NCBI GenBank assembly: GCA_023392475.1
Contig: JAEVZA010000199.1
Location: 1 to 7,442, forward strand
Length of the DNA stretch: 7,442 nucleotides
Source of the DNA: Actinomycetes bacterium
Lineage (GTDB): Bacteria; Actinomycetota; Acidimicrobiia; Acidimicrobiales; Microtrichaceae
Direction of reading: 5' to 3'
Below are positions 5,669 through 7,442 of the stretch, in pieces. Every line of letters begins with the position of its first letter. The stretch's first letter is position 1. The notes under the pieces were generated by a model. That model saw only the letters and a program-made list of their open reading frames with translations, was not told the DNA's origin and did not search any database. Position numbers and translations under genes: made by a program.

Positions 5669-7143
5669 CCGGCGCTCACGGGGATGCGGCGCCGGTGCGC
5701 GGGCACGGCGAGGACCTCGATGAGCTCGCCGACGAGGTTCGTGGTCGACGCGTCGGTCACCCGCACCGTGGCGTAGGTGCCGGCGCGCAGCGCGTCCGGC
5801 GCGGCGAAGTGCACGAGCCGGTTGTGGCGGGTGCGGCCGGTGAGGCGGCTCGGGTCGCGGCGGCTCGGCCCCTCCACCAGCACCTCCTCGGTCCGGCCGA
5901 CCCGGGCGACGTGGCCCTGCCGCGAGCTGTGCTCGACGACGGTGCGCAGGCGCGCCATCCGCTCGGCGGCCACCTCGTGCGGCACGGCCGCCGCCGTCAT
6001 CTCCGCCGCCTCGGTCCCCGGTCGTGGCGAGTACACGAAGGTGAACGCGTTGTCGTACCGGGCCTCGGCCGCGACCTCGAGGGTCGCGGTGAAGTCATCC
6101 TCGGTCTCGCCGGGGAACCCGACGATGACGTCGGTGGTGACCGCGAGGTCCTCGATGCCGGCGCGGGCGGCGGCGAGTCGCTCCAGGTAGCGGTCGGCCG
6201 TGTAGCCCCGGTGCATGGCGGCGAGCACCCGATCGCTGCCCGACTGGAGCGGCAGGTGCAGGTGCTCGCACACGGCCGGCACGTCGGACATCGCGGCGAT
6301 CGTCTCGGGTCGCAGGTCCTTCGGATGCGGGCTCGTGTACCGGACCCGCCGGATGCCGGGGACCTCGCCCACCGCACGGAGGAGGTCCGCGAACAGGGGT
6401 CGGGCCCGCCCGTCGCCGCCCGCGACCCATGTGGCCCCGGCCAGGAACGCCGGATCGGTCGTGGCGCCGGACGACGACCCGCCGCCGCGGAGCCGCAGGG
6501 TGAGGTCGCGCCCGTAGGAGTTGACGTTCTGTCCGAGCAGGGTGACCTGCGTGACGCCGTCGGCGGCGGCGCGCTCGACCTCGGCGACGACGTCGCCGAA
6601 CGGCCGGCTGATCTCGGGGCCGCGGACGCTCGGGACGATGCAGAACGCGCAGCTGTTGTCGCAGCCGATCTGGATCGTGACCCAGGCGGAGTGACCCGCC
6701 TCGCGCACCACGGGCAGCGCCGACGGGAACAGCTCGTGGTCCTCCGCGACGGTCTCCGACAGGATCTCGAGCACGGGCCGCCCCGACGCCTGGTGCTCGT
6801 GGAGCAGGTCCACGGCCCGGTGCACGTTGTGGGTGCCGAGCACGACGTCGACGTACGGGGCCCGCTCGGTGACCACCTCCCGGTCCTTCTGGGCGAGGCA
6901 GCCGGCGACGACGATCTCCATGCCGGGGCGCCGGTCCTTGACCGACTTCAGGTGGCCGAGCGTGCCGTAGAGCTTGTTGTCGGCGTTCTCGCGGATGCAG
7001 CACGTGTTGAGGACGACGACGTCGGCGTCCTCGACGTCCGTCGTGGGCGAGTACCCGTCGGCCTCGAGCAGGCCGGCGAGGCGCTCGGAGTCGTGCTCGT
7101 TCATCTGGCACCCGAAGGTGCGCACGAGGTACCGCTTGGTCAC
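5665..7143 (-). CDS. miaB: tRNA-2-methylthio-N6-dimethylallyladenosine synthase MiaB
   Basis: About 492 residues. MiaB is a radical-SAM methylthiotransferase with two iron-sulfur clusters that turns i6A37 into ms2i6A37. Numbered from the GTG at 7143: the N-terminal domain holds RTFGCQMNEHDSER (8-21), NTCCIRENADNK (46-57) and AGCLAQ (80-85), giving cluster ligands Cys12, Cys48 and Cys82. The radical-SAM cluster is CDNSCAFC (161-168). GQNVNSYG (204-211), YTSPHPKDLRPE (269-280), HLPLQSGSD (296-304), VGFPGETEDDF (341-351) and YSPRPGT (371-377) follow, and a TRAM domain covers about 407-478. A Gly/Ser/Ala-rich stretch at about 212-249 is longer than in the MiaB proteins I recall. The GTG at 7143 puts VTKRYLVRTFGCQ at the N-terminus, as usual for the family. 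A GTG at 7206 would add 21 basic, unconserved residues. The stop overlaps the next gene as GTGA. Confidence 0.96.
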   Translation of the reverse strand: MTKRYLVRTFGCQMNEHDSERLAGLLEADGYSPTTDVEDADVVVLNTCCIRENADNKLYGTLGHLKSVKDRRPGMEIVVAGCLAQKDREVVTERAPYVDVVLGTHNVHRAVDLLHEHQASGRPVLEILSETVAEDHELFPSALPVVREAGHSAWVTIQIGCDNSCAFCIVPSVRGPEISRPFGDVVAEVERAAADGVTQVTLLGQNVNSYGRDLTLRLRGGGSSSGATTDPAFLAGATWVAGGDGRARPLFADLLRAVGEVPGIRRVRYTSPHPKDLRPETIAAMSDVPAVCEHLHLPLQSGSDRVLAAMHRGYTADRYLERLAAARAGIEDLAVTTDVIVGFPGETEDDFTATLEVAAEARYDNAFTFVYSPRPGTEAAEMTAAAVPHEVAAERMARLRTVVEHSSRQGHVARVGRTEEVLVEGPSRRDPSRLTGRTRHNRLVHFAAPDALRAGTYATVRVTDASTTNLVGELIEVLAVPAHRRRIPVSAG

Positions 7144-7149
7144 GTCGGT

Positions 7150-7155
7150 AGCGTA
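7150..7155 (-). promoter_or_regulatory. Possible -10 element for a leaderless miaB transcript
   Basis: TACGCT on the minus strand fits the actinobacterial TANNNT -10 pattern and ends six bases before the GTG at 7143. That spacing is what a leaderless mRNA starting at the G of the GTG would have. I see no Shine-Dalgarno sequence before this GTG and no clear -35 box. A six-base motif is weak evidence alone. Confidence 0.3.
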
Positions 7156-7236
7156 CGGCCCGTGGGAGACGGCCTCGAAGTCGACGCGCCGACGCGGCCG
7201 CCGCACGTCGCGTCGCCACCGCCGGCTGACCCCGTC

Positions 7237-7252
7237 GCCCCGATCTCGGGGC
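7237..7252. repeat. GC-rich hairpin upstream of miaB
   Basis: A perfect six-pair stem (gccccg / cggggc) around the four-base loop atct. No T-run follows on either strand, so it is not a classical intrinsic terminator. Transcribed leftward it would lie in a miaB leader, if one exists. Confidence 0.4.
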
Positions 7253-7316
7253 CCGACGACCGCTCAGCGACCGGGCACCCCCGAGTTCGGGCCGGGTCGC
7301 CGGCGCTCCACCACGC

Positions 7317-7365
7317 CGAACTCGTAGGGATCCGACCTCGTAGGGGTGGGATCCCTACAAGTTCG
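7317..7365. repeat. 17-bp inverted repeat with internal direct repeat, upstream of miaB
   Basis: Arms 7317-7333 and 7349-7365 pair over 17 positions with one mismatch (7323/7359), which is a G-U pair in minus-strand RNA; the loop is 15 bases. The motif ctcgtaggg occurs at 7321-7329 and again inside the loop at 7338-7346, 17 bases apart. A one-mismatch inverted copy lies at 7353-7361. Each arm contains GGATCC. The stretch is less GC-rich than its surroundings. It could be a binding site for a dimeric regulator, an RNA hairpin in a miaB leader, or the end signal of a gene beyond the right edge. No T-run follows on either strand. Confidence 0.75.
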
Positions 7366-7442
7366 CGGGGCGGGCGGTGCCCGGTGCGTCGGGGCCGGCG
7401 CGGCCGGGCGCGACGCGGCAGCGGGGCCGGACGCGACGCACC

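Larger units (their letters stand above)
7144..7442. other. Region upstream of miaB without a convincing gene
   Basis: No convincing coding sequence is visible. It holds the possible -10 element, the small hairpin and the large inverted repeat annotated separately. A short near-palindrome, cccga-gt-tcggg, lies at 7280-7291; its cgagttcg core (7282-7289) is the reverse complement of cgaactcg at 7317-7324. A minus-strand frame is open from the right edge to a TGA at 7264-7266 (58 residues, Pro/Ala/Arg-rich) and could be the tail of an unseen gene. In related genomes recX commonly lies here, but this tail does not look like RecX. Confidence 0.5.

Noticed and set aside
7144..7206. Longer miaB starting at the GTG at 7206
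   Set aside because: It would add 21 basic residues that are not part of the family. The inner GTG at 7143 gives the standard N-terminus and has a -10-like element at leaderless spacing. The longer form is not excluded.
7270..7370. tRNA gene, SOS box, CRISPR or mobile-element end in the miaB upstream region
   Set aside because: There is no cloverleaf or T-loop pattern, no GAAC-N4-GTTC spacing for LexA, no regularly spaced repeats with unique spacers, and no transposase fragment.

Overview
The window is very GC-rich, with strong G/C preference at third codon positions, frequent GTG starts and actinobacterial-type proteins. It looks like a chromosomal segment of a high-GC actinomycete. From memory of the protein families, an Acidimicrobiia-like lineage is plausible, but I could not test this. 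Every gene I can support lies on the minus strand, so the operon reads from right to left.

Layout in transcription order: about 300 bases of upstream DNA (7144-7442) with a large inverted repeat and short repeated motifs; miaB (ends 5665), tRNA methylthiotransferase; a 185-residue protein that looks like the C-terminal lobe of an aminoglycoside-phosphotransferase-type kinase with its catalytic residues lost (5111-5668); miaA (4101-5111), tRNA dimethylallyltransferase; dapF (3286-4083), diaminopimelate epimerase; hflX (1928-3289), ribosome-associated GTPase; dapC (746-1897), an aminotransferase for diaminopimelate synthesis. After a 102-base gap comes an unrelated two-helix membrane protein with a Pro/Gly/Tyr-rich tail, cut by the left edge.

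From miaB to hflX each stop codon overlaps, or can overlap, the next gene's GTG as GTGA. dapC follows hflX after 30 bases. This points to one transcript with translational coupling. MiaA and MiaB act in sequence on adenosine 37 of tRNAs reading U-starting codons. HflX rescues or splits stalled ribosomes. DapC and DapF both serve diaminopimelate/lysine synthesis. The miaB-miaA-dapF-hflX order is, from memory, conserved in Actinomycetota such as Mycobacterium, often downstream of recA-recX, so this is a housekeeping locus and not a mobile or defence island.

I found no convincing new multi-gene system. The points most worth a second look are the kinase-derived protein between miaB and miaA, a serine in place of the first catalytic cysteine of DapF, the structured repeat cluster upstream of miaB, and a possible leaderless start for miaB.
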